Shown in pieces: positions 41,816-54,011 of a stretch of DNA of 64,000 nt. The translations under genes and the position numbers were made by a program. Below the pieces are notes generated by a model. The model did no database searches. It was not told where the DNA came from and saw nothing but the letters and a program-made list of their open reading frames with translations. The stretch's first letter is position 1. Each line of letters begins with the position of its first letter. The DNA comes from Trachythela sp. YZ-2020. Lineage: Eukaryota > Cnidaria > Anthozoa > Malacalcyonacea > Clavulariidae. The stretch covers positions 806,001-870,000 of the forward strand of contig JADLSH010000085.1 in NCBI GenBank assembly GCA_016169945.1. The letters run 5' to 3'.

Positions 41816-41983
41816 TGACGTCATCAGGGTGTGCGCACAAGGGTGTGCGCACAAGGGTGTGCGCACTTAGGGTATTCACATGACGTCACTAGGGTGTGCC
41901 CACTAAGAGATGTGCGCACTAAGGGGTGTGCGCACTAAGGGATGTGCGCACAAAGAGTGTGCGCACACTATCTGTGTGAGTAC
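41816..41983. repeat. GTGTGCGCAC minisatellite with two CRE-type sites
   Basis: Seven to eight degenerate copies of a unit with the palindrome TGTGCGCACA followed by AAGGG or CTAAGG. Two exact TGACGTCA palindromes (the CREB/ATF consensus) at 41816-41823 and 41881-41888 mark the first half. No gene starts nearby, so a regulatory role is only a possibility. Confidence 0.7.
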
Positions 41984-42213
41984 AAGTATTGGCCATTATA
42001 TATCATAAAAATAGTGTCGTCTATATCACGGGTTTTATATCATCCAGGCACCTCTAACAATTGGCCACGGGGCTCAAACATGCGATGAAATAGTCTCTTT
42101 CTTTCCCCCCCTTAGTCGTGTCCAGAAATACCGAAAACAAGTAAAACAACAATCAATGCCGACGGCAACGCCGCAACTGGCAATTCAAACTGAATATCAA
42201 ACAGTAATTAAAC

Positions 42214-42455
42214 CATAGACGTAGGAAGCAACTTCAAGTTGGGAGGCACTTTGTCTCTTCTATTATAAAAGGGAACTTTTTCCATTATTTTAGCTGAAGA
42301 AAAGGGCACTTTAATTGCACACGCACGAAATAGGGTTAGGGTTAGGGATTGGGTCGGGATTGGGGTCAAGATCAAAGAGAAATATTCGTGATTGCGTGTC
42401 ATGGAATTATAACCTTAATTGCCCCCTGTGCCCCACCCCGGTTCCTACGTCACTG
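42214..42455. mobile_element. hAT-type MITE, 242 bp, with an inner MITE piece
   Basis: The ends CATAGACGTAGGAAGC and GGTTCCTACGTCACTG (inverted) are flanked by the exact 8 bp repeat AATTAAAC (42206-42213, 42456-42463). Inside, 42315-42415 matches part of the MITE at 46514-46626 in reverse, including the TTAGGG-like run. Confidence 0.85.
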
Positions 42456-42464
42456 AATTAAACT

Positions 42465-44015
42465 ATTGGATCCAGACACAAGCTACCTTCGAAATAACAT
42501 GCTCTGACAACATTATAATTCAGAAGATTCATGCAACCCCATGCAAATGACTTGTAAAAACTACCTTTACCAAACTACGTTAACTCAAGTTCAATAACCT
42601 AACCTTAATGATAGTCTATTAATTTCGAAATTGAAACCTCCTAATCTGGACAAAAGCAGTTCATTCTGTCCATATTTTTCTATTTTAATTTCCGCTCCAC
42701 TCGCTCCCATTTCTGCATAATCCGTTGTTATTGTCAAAATATTTAGCATACTTTTAATTTTCATGAACTTGATTTCTAAGCACAAAATCTGGTGGTAAAT
42801 CAACACATTTAGTTTAACATACAATTATAATAAAAATTATGCATAGTAAAACCTAATCTCTCTCTATATATAACAGGGAAGCGTTTCAGCTTTATCCCTG
42901 CATTGAAGGGACAGGAAATTACCGAAAAAGGTTGGCTTCAAATTTCAATGAGTGTAGTTTAATTTCTAACCAATTCTGAGTTCAATTATTCGACAAATGT
43001 GTTGTTTCCGAAAATGCAGCTAGGTGCAGATTTCCTGATTGAAAACGCATTGACGTTTATTCCACACGCATTATATAGCTAATATATAGCCCATAGCGAT
43101 ATTAAAAATTCGAAGACGATATTTACATTATACTGCTCGAATAAGACTTCGGCCAATCAACCGTGAACTCGTTTATATACAGTTTATATATAACATTACT
43201 ATATTATATACAAGTATGATTTATACAACTTGTTATATTTGTTATATTTGTTATAAACAGTATCTGGTCATCGCCAAAATACACAACCAAACTTTTCTAT
43301 ATATGGATGAAAATTATTTACAAAATGGTGTAACGAAGTACAAAGAGACAAGTTTGTTATAATAATACAAAGAATATTGGATAACAATATTTCGAAAACA
43401 GAAGTCAAGTTCTTGTGGTAACTACCGGAATTATATTGGCCTACATCTGAGTGTTGATATGCTGCCTTTTGCATGACAGTTTCCCTATTATGCATTTACT
43501 CAGTTTGATCCAATCGCATTTTCTTAAAAATCCCGACATCCGAGTGGATGGCCCAAACAAGCGAACCTAATTCTTCCTCTATTTTACGTAAGTTTATACT
43601 AGAGATAGAGTGCAGCGGAACTTATCTAAGACTAAGCCCTTTCAAGTTAAGATCTCGCCCGAGAAAGACGTGAAATCTGTTGTCTGCTCAAGAACTAGTA
43701 TTAGCGGTGAGTACAACTATATATACGCGTATAAATCATAGCTAAGTTATACATATCTGAGAAGGGACTAAAATTAACTAATAGGAATGTTCAACTACAG
43801 AAACCAACTGGAACGTCTATATTTATACAGAGATGAGGAATTTTTGTTGAATTTGGAAGGCAATTTTATTGTTCGCAATAGATTTTGCGCTTAACTATAA
43901 TTTATCAGCATGAAACGGGATAACAAGGAAAAGGGGGAAGTATGACGCGATGCGGGTTGAGAAACGAAAACGGTACGAGATAGCGCGAAAATTTCAGCGC
44001 TGGATTCGGTAGTAT
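42465..44015. other. No gene seen
   Basis: AT-rich DNA. The small ORFs are unsupported. Confidence 0.5.
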
Positions 44016-44020
44016 ACTAA

Positions 44021-44248
44021 AGGCCCAGACACACCGAACGCGATTCGGCAACGCGACGCGATTTTTCACTTTTTAAAAGTAAATAAAACCGTCTATGGAA
44101 GGAAATTTTAAAAGATATGGAGACCAAATAACTCAAACTGTTATAGCGCTTCTGCATGAATATTTGAAAAACATAAAACAGTATCAAAGTTATATGTCGT
44201 CAGTCAAAATCGAAAAATCGCCGAATCGCGTTCGGTGTGTCTGGGCCT
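44021..44248. mobile_element. PIF/Harbinger-type MITE, AGGCCCAGACACACC family, copy 2 (228 bp)
   Basis: Near-perfect inverted ends AGGCCCAGACACACCGAACG, flanked by TAA on both sides (44018-44020, 44249-44251). TWA three-base duplications are typical of PIF/Harbinger. Confidence 0.85.
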
Positions 44249-44254
44249 TAAGTC

Positions 44255-45760
44255 ATACTATATAGAGTCTCATTATCGCGTAAACGTGCGAATTGAGACA
44301 AACTCGCGCCTTATGGAAAATGAGTAAATTGACAGTGTGTGTTTTAATTAAACAATATTAATGACACAGTTTGTTTACGCATACATTCATTTTTAAACTG
44401 AAACATATACGCAGCTAGTTACATAATATATTATATCAGCACGGTGCATCAATCACTTTATGATTTAAATGAATGTAATTTCTGTGTAGAATAAATTTGC
44501 TCTATATTGTTATAACGGTTCCTTGTACTGCAAGAAAGTAGAAGAATTACTGAGGACAAGAAAATGTAAATGAAAGATCAAAGCAGATCTGATCGGACAA
44601 TTAAGTTTGTAAATATACACTTACCACTGTTAATGATCTATAGTCTGAGGTTCTTACGACCTTTGGTAACGTAGTACTGTATCATTGTCATAATATAGAT
44701 TATATTATATTTTTGACTTTCTGCCCACGTAGTACACTTTCCTATATATAGTATTAAATTACTATAAACTTAGTGATTGTTGTTGCCGTTGTTACTGATG
44801 TTACAGCGGATGTATATAGAATTGATGCATGAATATGTGTTTTTTTAAGTAGAGAAAGTGGTAAACAATGAGAAAATTGCATGAGAAAATAGAACATGTA
44901 CCTGATAAACACGCATTCATTTGATGGTTTGAATATATTATATTCCTTTTCAGGAAGCAGCTGGTTACTGTTTATATTGTTTACCTAACTGACATTGAAG
45001 TTGATTGATTTGTAAACGCAAACCATGATTGATTCAGAGATTTGTATATGCTTCAGTTTATTAGGCTAATACCGTTTGGATATAATCAATTTGTTCTAAG
45101 TTTTACTTTTACATACTATAAAAACTAACTGAACTTTGTCTAAACGTTGAAAAATAAATTATTGATATATCCATATGGACTATAAACATATTGACTTGCT
45201 ATTTTACCGAACTCACGCACGAAATTGAACTGTTCAAACAAAGCATATTATAATTGTCAAAGCGCATGCAGCTGCAGAATAATTACATGAAGTGATCGAT
45301 TTATAAACAATTGATAAACACAATATATATATATATATTTTACGATTTTTACATTTTGTGTTATGTGTTCTGATATTGTTCTAGATTTGCCTTAGACGAC
45401 AAAGAGTTTTGCATGTGCTCTGCGTGTGTTTTGCATGCCCATATTAGCCTAATTTAAAGAGCCAACGTTGTCTTTAATATGTATAGCCTACATCCGATGC
45501 ATAAAACGATTCTTTATGATATTGCTTTCGCACGGTTGGTTGCCCTTTAGTATTGGCTCTATATATTAACCTTGGTGAATTTCAAGTTAAGTTTATAATT
45601 ATATAATTATAGTCATTTTATTTATAGCATGAATGTGTGAAGACTGAAGTATTAAAATATCGATAAAAGATTAAAAGGGTTTTTGTACAAAATTTAGAAT
45701 ATTACCCTTATAGCTACCATGGCACACTGGTATCACCCTGGTTAATATATATACATGAAC
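44255..45760. other. No gene seen
   Basis: AT-rich DNA with an AT tract near 45325-45340. No supported ORF. Confidence 0.5.
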
Positions 45761-45763
45761 TTG

Positions 45764-45845
45764 TGGTTATAGCTCTTAATTAGCAACTGGACTCTGTAAC
45801 TCCGGAATCGCAGGGCCTCAGGTTCAATTCCTGCCAGAAGGGCCA
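45764..45845 (+). repeat. tRNA-derived SINE-like head
   Basis: GGTTATAGCTCTTAATTAGC resembles a pol III A box region, and GGTTCAATTCC at about 45832 is a good B box, spaced as in tRNAs. The cloverleaf is imperfect and no consistent anticodon loop forms, so this is more likely a tRNA-related SINE fragment than a tRNA gene. Confidence 0.45.
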
Positions 45846-46513
45846 AAGTTTCATATTTCGTAACTTCTCTTGGTTAGGTCTAAAATCTTAATTTTCGCTG
45901 GAAATTTCCATCTACAAAAATCCTTCAACGTTCAGTTCTATCGAGCGAGATGCCCAAAATTAGAAATAGATAAAAGAATGATAATGCTATATACACAACT
46001 GGAAATGAGCTACTTATTACCTAATAAGCTGATAAAACACAATATACAAAACGTTCTGGCAGTTTATAGCACCTTTTTGTCAATTTTTAATTTGTTTTCA
46101 ATTTCTATAGTACGAAATTTCCACTTTAATACAATAAGATAGAGCATAGCCGATATACGCGAGAGGATGCCACTCTAATGGTGAATAATTTCCGGAAGAT
46201 ATTAGCGGATTATAAAAATATCAGTTTAGTATGCAGACATGCAGTCGGACTCGTAGACTTGCTCCAAGTCGACCTCTGCTAGTCGAGCACTTCCTTGAAA
46301 ATTCCTTCGTTATAAAGACGATTCTAAAGACGAGGGAGTTTGAGAAAGTCTATCGGACTCGCAGTCGGACTTAATGCGCAGGGAACCCTTTGAAGTATTT
46401 ATGAATGCAAATAATCCAATCCAGTTCACATTAGTTTGGTTGATTCATATATTGACTGTTTTAGCAAAACGAGTTGTATAAGACGAAAAAATAACAAGAA
46501 TTGTGGCAGAATT

Positions 46514-46626
46514 GGGTTATAATTCCATGACACGCAATCACGAATATTTCTCTTTGATCTTGACCCCAATCCCGACCCAATCCCTAACCCTAACCCTATT
46601 TCGTGCGTGTCATGGAATTGTAACCC
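46514..46626. mobile_element. 113 bp MITE with telomere-like core
   Basis: Ends GGGTTATAATTCCATGACAC / GTGTCATGGAATTGTAACCC (inverted) lie between two AGAATT repeats (46508-46513, 46627-46632). The core has CCCTAACCCTAACCC next to related CCCAATCCCGACCC. Part of it recurs at 42315-42415. Confidence 0.8.
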
Positions 46627-46634
46627 AGAATTGT

Positions 46635-47050
46635 GCAATACTTGGCAGAAATTGCGCAATTATCCCTCACTATCCACTGTTACCACCCTCTTGCCTATAA
46701 AATTATTCCATAACTCTGCCGTTTACTACCGAGTTGCCTGCGGAGGAGGCTAAGGCACAGTGTTGTTCTGTAGTATCTGCATGATACAGCTATAGAGTAC
46801 TAATAACACATTAGAACAACTAATAACTCAATTAATAGTTAATGTTGATATCATAAACGAATAGGGGTTATTTAATTAGTATTCTGTATCAGCCTATCAG
46901 GTATAAGTGTTTAGAAAGCCAAGATGTGGTTGGAGTATAGATTTACAACGGTGAATGTAATGGCCACTGAGCTCTATACAGTATATTATATTACTAGTTA
47001 TTACTAGTAACACTAATCCTAACAGTACCATTACTAAACCCGGTCTTACC
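46635..47050. other. No gene seen
   Basis: Non-coding. Short ACTAGTTATTACTAGTAAC palindromic words near 46990. Confidence 0.5.
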
Positions 47051-47889
47051 TTAAGGTGGTACACCACAACAAATTATTATTTTTTTAAAAATGGCTATTT
47101 CAAGAATTTTTTTGCCCAGAACTATTCCTCTGATCAAATGATGACCAATGACACAGTTTTCAAAATTATGGTTGCCATGTTTACCAATATAATTACCCCC
47201 AGCAGTCAAAGAATGGTGTCTCGATAAAAACGATTACAAGACAACCAAACATGACAAATCTTCAAAAATGGTAAAAATAGGAACCAACATATGACGTGTA
47301 TGCTGTGAACTAGGATCTTTAAAAAATATTGAGTTTTAGTTATTTTTTTCTGAAGGAGTTGATGTCGCATATATTTTTATGTCGTTTCGGTCAGAAAAAT
47401 TATGATTGTACATCACAGATTTAGCCAATTTCAAAAATCCTAGTTTACAGCATAGATAAGGTATATACAAAGCTTCACTGAAAATTAGGCCAAAATTGAA
47501 AACTGAATAAAAGCTTTTATTTACTTATATTATAAGCACAAATGAAAAATTGGACATGGAGCTCCCTATATTTTCAATGCTCACAAAATATACTAAGACT
47601 AATTCGGGGTCGAAGTCACATAGCCAAACATATCCTAAACGGGAGAGGTAGGCCGGCATATATATCATGAAAATGCCATGCTAGATTTTTTGAAAAATGT
47701 TTATCACGCACTATTTCAACACCTAAGTTTGGTTCCCAGCTGTGACCTCCGCCGTTGCCGTCTTTAAAAAGACACCAATGTTTAACCCTTCGGTTCTTTG
47801 AAAAGTTATGGCAGATCGACTTTCGTCGGACTTTACATGATGTCCTCAATCAGTCATAGCCTTGAAGTGGAACCGTAATTATACAAAAT

Positions 47890-48963
47890 ATACCGGTTGG
47901 GGCCATAGGCGTATGGGCACAACTTTCTTTGGGGGGGCAGCCAAAGTTTTGCCCGAATTTATATAACTTTGTCCAATTGCCCGAATTTCGATAACAACAT
48001 CTTCATAACAATAATAACCAATTTTATTTCTATTTAAACATAAAGTATCTTTTTTGGGTGTCGACGGGGGGGGGGGGCTTAAAAAATTTTTTCCGGACAA
48101 TCTTACCATTACAATTTAGTTTTTAGGTCCAAAACTCGGATTTTTATGATTAAAATCACAAATTTTTCAACAACACGCAAACGATGTAAATAAAAATGAC
48201 TTTAAATTATAAAATTATGTTTTTTCGTTTAAATACAAACTAAATAAATCTATTTTGCCCGAATATTCCTTAACCATTTGCCCGAATTACTTCAATCTAC
48301 AAATTTTGGGGGCAGTTGGCCACCTGCCCCACGTGTGTACGCCTATGGTTGGGGCAAAAAAAAGTACGACTGTTTGATTTAGTATAACTTAAAAGCTAAA
48401 AGAGCTATTACACTTAAACAAGTTTCTTTGCATTCAGCAATGTCTAACTTAAGTTTTAGTATATGCTATGTGCATTTTCATACAATATTTACTTAGATAG
48501 CTGCGTTTAAACTTGACTAAACACTTTTGGAACTGTCGAGAATTAGCTAAATACGGCATATTAAACTAATTTGATAACCGTTACCATTTTATAAGTATTA
48601 TTTAAATGAAGTGAAGTTGAAGTTAGAAATGTTTCTTGAATAGATATGCTCTTTTATTCTAACATTTGGCCTTCTAACTTCAACTTCACTTCACTGTTGA
48701 AACGAATACTTGCGTAAAATGCTAATGGTTATCAAATTATTTAATAGGCCATTTTTAGCTAATTCTCGACACTTCCAAAAATGTTTGCTCAAGTTTAAAC
48801 GCAGGTATCTCGGTCAATATTGCACGCAAATGCATATGGCACATATCAAAATTTAAGTTATACATCGCTGAATGCAAAGCAACTTGTTTAAGTGTAATAG
48901 CTCGTTTAGTTTTTAAGTTATACTAAATCAAACAGTCGTACTTTTTTTTGCCCCAACCGGTAT
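47890..48963. repeat. Foldback element with ~300 bp arms, interrupted by a hAT MITE
   Basis: The outer arms are TACCGGTTGGGGC (47891-47903, resumed at 48356) and GCCCCAACCGGTA (48950-48962). They continue inward (AGTACGACTGTTTGATTTAG, CTTAAACAAGTT, AATTAGCTAAA) to GTGAAGTTGAAGTTAGAA (48611-48628) and its complement (48673-48690). The loop is 48629-48672. The left arm was cut by the MITE at 47904-48347. Confidence 0.85.
47904..48347. mobile_element. hAT-type MITE, CATAGGCGTA family, copy 2 (444 bp)
   Basis: Ends CATAGGCGTATGGGC and GTGTACGCCTATG. Flanked by the perfect 8 bp repeat GTTGGGGC (47896-47903, 48348-48355). About one base longer than copy 1 at 26496-26938. Confidence 0.9.
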
Positions 48964-49636
48964 AGTATGAATACAATTTGCTTTCACGCCATTATAACGC
49001 CTCTCCCGCATAAATATAACCGACTTGTACTTGGTGTAATTTGAAATAAATTCGTTTAAAATCACTATATAGCTAGGGAGGGGTAGGTGGGTACTCATTT
49101 GGATAAAAAAACCTTTTCGTAAATGCTCCAATGCTCGCGATTTTCCAATAACATGTCGTTGCTATGGTGGTTGCTACGGGATAAAATTTCAAACAACCTG
49201 CTATTTTCCCCTATTTATCCATTTTCCGCAAAACAAATAGAAATATTAACGCAAAAAAACGAAAAAGGGATCATTAATGATGCATAACATGGCTTAATTT
49301 CAAAATAGGATTTTCCTTTAAAATTTTGTAGTGTACCCCTTTAACACAAACCCTATACCGGTACCACTAGCACTAACCCTAACTTTTGCATTTGCATGCC
49401 ACTCCGCCTTTAACATTCACCGGATTTGCAAGACTGCCTCGTGATTAATTTCTGCTTTCTGATTGAACAAAAGCATCATTAATCACTTTATACAAATAGC
49501 TATTTATGTTATTTCGGATATTATATATGCACACATGAAAGTTTGAGAAGAGTTAAGGTTTATGATTTTATAATTTTAACCGTTCACTTTTTTCTATCGT
49601 ACTTCGACAGTATACAATTGGACTAAGGGAGTGTTC

Positions 49637-50115
49637 ATTACTTTTTTTGTACATGCAGGGGGGTCCCGGGGAGAGACATCTAAAGGAAATATATTTTACA
49701 ACTAAAGACATTTTCCTGTCTTAGGAGTTGGGAGGGGCCCAACTCCTAAGACAGGAAAATAGATTTTGGACCCCACCCAGGTCTCTAACTTTTGATACAG
49801 AACACAAAAATCGTAGGCTAAAGAATTGTGTATTTTTACATTTTAACATGTACTAGTATTTTATGAAACAAAATCTAGTTACAGAAGACTTAATAAACAC
49901 GTACGTCAGTTTATGCAAACTAAACTAAATATGAAGATATTTGAGTTATTTTTGTCAAACGTGCACTGCAATACTATTACTGTTAAAGATAAATAAAGTT
50001 TCAAAGCCCCCCCTTCTGCTTATTCCTATTTGCCTTGAGAGCCCCCCTTTCACAGTCAAACATTTTTAAAGGCCCCCCAGTTTTTCCTCAGGCCCCCCTG
50101 TACAATAAATAATGA
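49637..50115. mobile_element. MITE with G-rich/C-rich termini
   Basis: The left TTCATTACTTTTTTTGTACA(TGC)AGGGGGG and the right CCCCCCTGTACAATAAATAATGA are inverted. The interior holds poly-C patches (50006-50100) and a perfect hairpin. Exact ends and target duplication are unresolved. Confidence 0.6.
49710..49760. repeat. Perfect 23 bp hairpin
   Basis: 49710-49732 pairs base for base with 49738-49760 (arms contain CCTGTCTTAGGAGTTGGG). The loop is AGGGG. Confidence 0.95.
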
Positions 50116-50119
50116 GCGG

Positions 50120-51640
50120 CGGTCCCCAAATTCTAGAAGTATAAAATGTGTTTTCAGCCAATTCTCAATATATAATAGAGATTAGATCATCATGACGTCA
50201 AACGGATAAGGATACCGGATATGCGGCAGCATTAATTCCAGATATTAACTAGACAGCCACATGCATGAATCACAAAGACAAAATGGCTTTGCTTTTAAGT
50301 TTTATTGTATATTTGAATACAGTATATGAATTTTGATTACATACATTGAAACAAACTGGCGTTTGAACACATTAATTGCTATTGTTCAGTTCATGCCAAT
50401 TATTTCATCATTAGAATATAACCTCTTCTTAAACTCTACAAGGTATTGTTACGCGGTACTGCTCTGATTTTTAAATGCTTTTATTACATTCTGACATTCC
50501 TTCATGATCCAACCTCATTTTTCCCCACACTCGATTCTTCGGTTTCGGTTATCAACCACTTATAATTATAGCCTGTCCGAATAATGGGATGTTTTATACA
50601 GATTGAAACCTTTCGTTATTCTTTATAAATCATCAACAAATACTACACATTCATTATGAAAGAAGAGAAATTATGAGTAAAAATGGTTTGGTGTTAAATG
50701 TCTTGCAAAAACCCAGGGTATTCTTTTGCTGCGGGCGCTATGATAATTCAATGCGATTGTTCTATGTGAAAAAAAGTTACCTTAGGAGTTAAAGTGCAAA
50801 TATCGATATCCAACAGTAAACCTCATATTTAGCCACATAAGGCAGCAGGAAAGTATAGTTTGTATCGGTTTGTTAAAATGAGAATGCCTTATTAGTGCAT
50901 GCCATTCAGAAAGGCACAAGATGTCCATGTAAGGGCCAATATGAGTCATAATATTTTCTATGGGCAGCTAGTTAAACAATATTTTGACCTTTTCGAGTAA
51001 TATATCTTCTTCATGTGTATGTTCTGGATGTACAGCGGTATCTATGCGTTGTCCCGGCTGAGTAGAGACGATTATATATTTCTCTTGCCAGATTCTGGAG
51101 CTTAGGAAGAGACGCGATAGTTTTCATGGGGGTTGTGAAGACGACGAACGTAATTTAAATGAGATAAGCATCTTGATAAAGATATAATCTTTGTACATCT
51201 ATAAGATGTATTCTTTGTACTTTTCCCCAACGGTTAAATGCGTATTATTATACATTGTAGTCACTACGTGTCTTCAGATTGGCTAATTAATTGCTTACAG
51301 TTTATAAATATGGCAATCACTCAACCTACAGATAACCCACAGTACGTCGCCGGTACTCTTTTAGCGAGTGGCAGTTTTACATAAATAATAGAAACAAGAG
51401 AATTGAAAAACAACATGAATAAATTATGTTTTTAAAAGTTTTGCGTAAAAAATACACTCTTTTGAAACTTTTATCAGAACTATAGCAGGTAAATTAGGTT
51501 TCTAATAATTTTTCGATCTTGTAGTTTTAATTATATAAATGGCTTTTACCCCAATATTTTAGAACTATAAACGTGGTTTTGTGCAAACAGAATTTAAACC
51601 GTTGTTTATCGAAGGAGTTTAATAACAATCCAATGTATAA
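50120..51640. other. No gene seen
   Basis: AT-rich, no supported ORF or RNA. Confidence 0.5.
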
Positions 51641-51644
51641 TAAA

Positions 51645-51800
51645 ATAATTATTGAATTCAGTTTTTGTTATATCCGGAATTAACAAGGTCTCGGTAAGTG
51701 TTATCAGTCTCAGCATTCGGCTTCGTCTGATAACACGTACTTACGTTGACCTTGATAATTCCGGATATCATAAAAACCTCATCCAATATAATTGTTTGTT
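51645..51800. mobile_element. Hairpin MITE related to 25309-25427
   Basis: Arms with ATATCCGGAATTAACAAGGTC / GACCTTGATAATTCCGGATAT, inner GTGTTATCAG / CTGATAACAC. The outer AATTATTGAATTCAGTTTTT matches the outer part of the hairpin at 25309. Confidence 0.75.
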
Positions 51801-51804
51801 ATAA

Positions 51805-52738
51805 CATACAGTATAATCCTAGAAATAGCTTAGCTCCACCCGCTAATTGATGATTTAAACCGCCGGATTCATATTGCCATTGAACTCTACTTTAAGACTA
51901 CGCCTAATGGATGGCCCAACAAACGTGTTGTAACATCAAGAATCATTGAGCAGTTTCAAGTTCAATTTCCTTTTCAATAGGTAGATCATTTATTATTTCC
52001 AGAGAAAACTCAATAAACAGAAAATTTGAGCTGCATGAATCAAAACACTTGGATCACATTAACATGATCGCACTTTTCCGGGACGGGATTGAAAGCGGGG
52101 AATTTTGATGTATTGAAATAAGTCAGGGTTTATATATGTTTATATATACAGGATCTTTTCAATAAATTCGTTCGTACACTGTCTGTCGCTGAGAAATCTC
52201 GCGTGATCTCCCGGGTGATTACTATTTTATGTAGAGGAAGAGGTACAGGTTCTTAAATTTGGCCCATATGTTTGTTATGGCATCGAAACTCAACAATCAG
52301 CATATTAAGTCATTGCGATTCAAAATTTATGGCTGTAAAACGTATGTAGCTATCATCACGGAGAGGAAGCGTTGAGAAATATGATACATTTGGCAAAGTG
52401 ATATATTATTTATTTACTGTACTGGACAACAAAACACTGTCACTGATACATTTTTTAAATATTACTTGAAATGAATACTATTATCATTCTCTATTGAGAA
52501 GTAATCCCAGGGTTTGGCAAATAAATTATCAGTCTTTATAACATAAACTGTAAAGTATATCATGTGAGACGCTGCCAGGACTGACTCTTGTTTGTGCATG
52601 TCTACATGTACACGTTTCAATAACTTGCGCACAAAACTGAATTTCGTTTAGCGGTCACATCTTTCATTCCCGATGTTACTTGCGGCAATTACCCAGAGAT
52701 CCTTTGCGGCCTTAAAACGAAGCAAAGTGAGATTCAAT

Positions 52739-52740
<2 letters not shown>
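51805..52740. other. No gene seen
   Basis: No supported gene or repeat. Confidence 0.5.

Positions 52741-52741
<1 letters not shown>

Positions 52742-52780
<39 letters not shown>
52742..52780. repeat. (AT)n microsatellite
   Basis: About 19 AT dinucleotides. The minus-strand ORF through it translates as an Ile-Tyr repeat and is an artefact. Confidence 0.95.
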
Positions 52781-52782
<2 letters not shown>

Positions 52783-53139
52783 TCCGCTTACCTCAAGGTA
52801 TCCACTACAGCCTGCTTTACGCAATAAGCGATCATCAAGTGGCAAAAGATTTCGAAAATATTTTCCCTGCTTAAATAGTATATGCATCCGTGATGATATA
52901 GGGAGTTTTTTCAATTAAGAGTCAAATCGAAATTGTCTCATTTTATGGTAAAAAAAGGTCACGTAAACAAGAGTGCACAAGAGAGTGTTTTGGTTCACGA
53001 AATACCAAAGAGTGCTCGATATCATATAGATAGAGCAAATGTAGTTTTCGCTTACCTCGAGGTATTCACTACAGCCTGTTTCACGCAATATGCGATCATC
53101 AAGTGGCGAGGGATTTCGAAAAGATTTCCATGCTTAAAT
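52780..53139. repeat. Direct duplication of a ~99 bp segment
   Basis: 52780-52878 and 53041-53139 share TAGTTTYCGCTTACCTC, GCGATCATCAAGTGGC and GATTTCGAAAA...GCTTAAAT, about 85% identical, separated by 160 bp. Confidence 0.8.
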
Positions 53140-53179
53140 CCTGGGGACTCATGACACTTATGTGAGAAGAGTCAGTCGA

Positions 53180-53410
53180 CGCTCTACCGAAAGTCGAGGG
53201 TTTTCTCCGGGTACTCCGGTTTCCTCCCAAGGGGATGTTGACAGGGTGGGTTTGGATAAGCCCCACACTAACCCTTCCATCGTGGTCCCTGATCAGACAT
53301 GAGTCATACGGTGGCAGCCAGAGGCGCCTTTAATAAGCCTTCGACCCGATCAAGTCGAGCTGCGTCCTTCGTAATTCAGCCCAGCCCTCAGCTGCAAGTA
53401 AGGATGATTA
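53180..53410. repeat. Dispersed repeat with GGGTTTTCTCCGGGTACTCC
   Basis: The GC-rich block contains GTCGAGGGTTTTCTCCGGGT followed by ACTCCGGTTTCCTCC, a sequence that I recall as abundant in marine invertebrate genomes, probably part of a SINE or MITE. No B box or tail is evident. Confidence 0.5.
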
Positions 53411-53986
53411 GCACACTGCCACTTATACTCCCACTTATTTAACCTCGCCTAAAACAAAATATCTATATTTATATATACTAATTACTTACATTATACAAAA
53501 TACCTAATAAAGGATAATTGAAATAAATAATTTACACAAGTATACTTTTTGCATTTTTGTTGAAGGCATTGACAAGATTTCCTTGACAAGTTTTATTTTC
53601 TCGTGTGTATGAGAAAAAATTGACAAGTTTTCCTTGACAAGGAGCCTTGTTTAAAAGCTAGTCATACCAGCTTTTGATAAATTGTTCGAAAAACTTGTTT
53701 GCTTCACACGCAAACAAATAAACTCGTCAAGTACGGGGCTTTAAACCATATCAAATGTTTATTCTTTTACTGCAAAGTGCGTGGTTCTTATACTTTGTTC
53801 TTAAATAGATTTAAGTATCTTTTAAAATTCCGTATATTGTGTAAAGGAATACTTAAGAAGCCACGAATTAATTATTAAGGTAAAAGGCTTGCTGTGCTGC
53901 ATCACATAAATTTATTTATCACTTAAATCATTATTGCAAATCGTAAGACAAACCTTCAAACAAAATTTCAAGGCATTGAATACATC

Positions 53987-54000
53987 TTTATTATTTTCAG
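53987..54000 (+). promoter_or_regulatory. Candidate 3' splice site before the GPCR start
   Basis: TTTATTATTTTCAG is a good acceptor (pyrimidine tract and CAG) 11 nt before the ATG, suggesting that the gene has an upstream untranslated exon. Confidence 0.5.
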
Positions 54001-54011
54001 AAATCGTAAAT

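Larger units (their letters stand above)
47055..49340. mobile_element. TTAA-flanked inverted-repeat element, 2286 bp (Kolobok/piggyBac-like)
   Basis: The left end GGTGGTACACCACAAC and the right end (inverted) AGGGGTACACTACAA lie between TTAA at 47051-47054 and TTAA at 49341-49344. The TTAA target is shared by piggyBac and Kolobok. No transposase is present. It contains a foldback element, which in turn contains a hAT MITE. Confidence 0.7.

Noticed and set aside
45764..45845. A functional tRNA gene
   Set aside because: B box is good but the anticodon arm and acceptor stem do not fold properly; a SINE head fits better.
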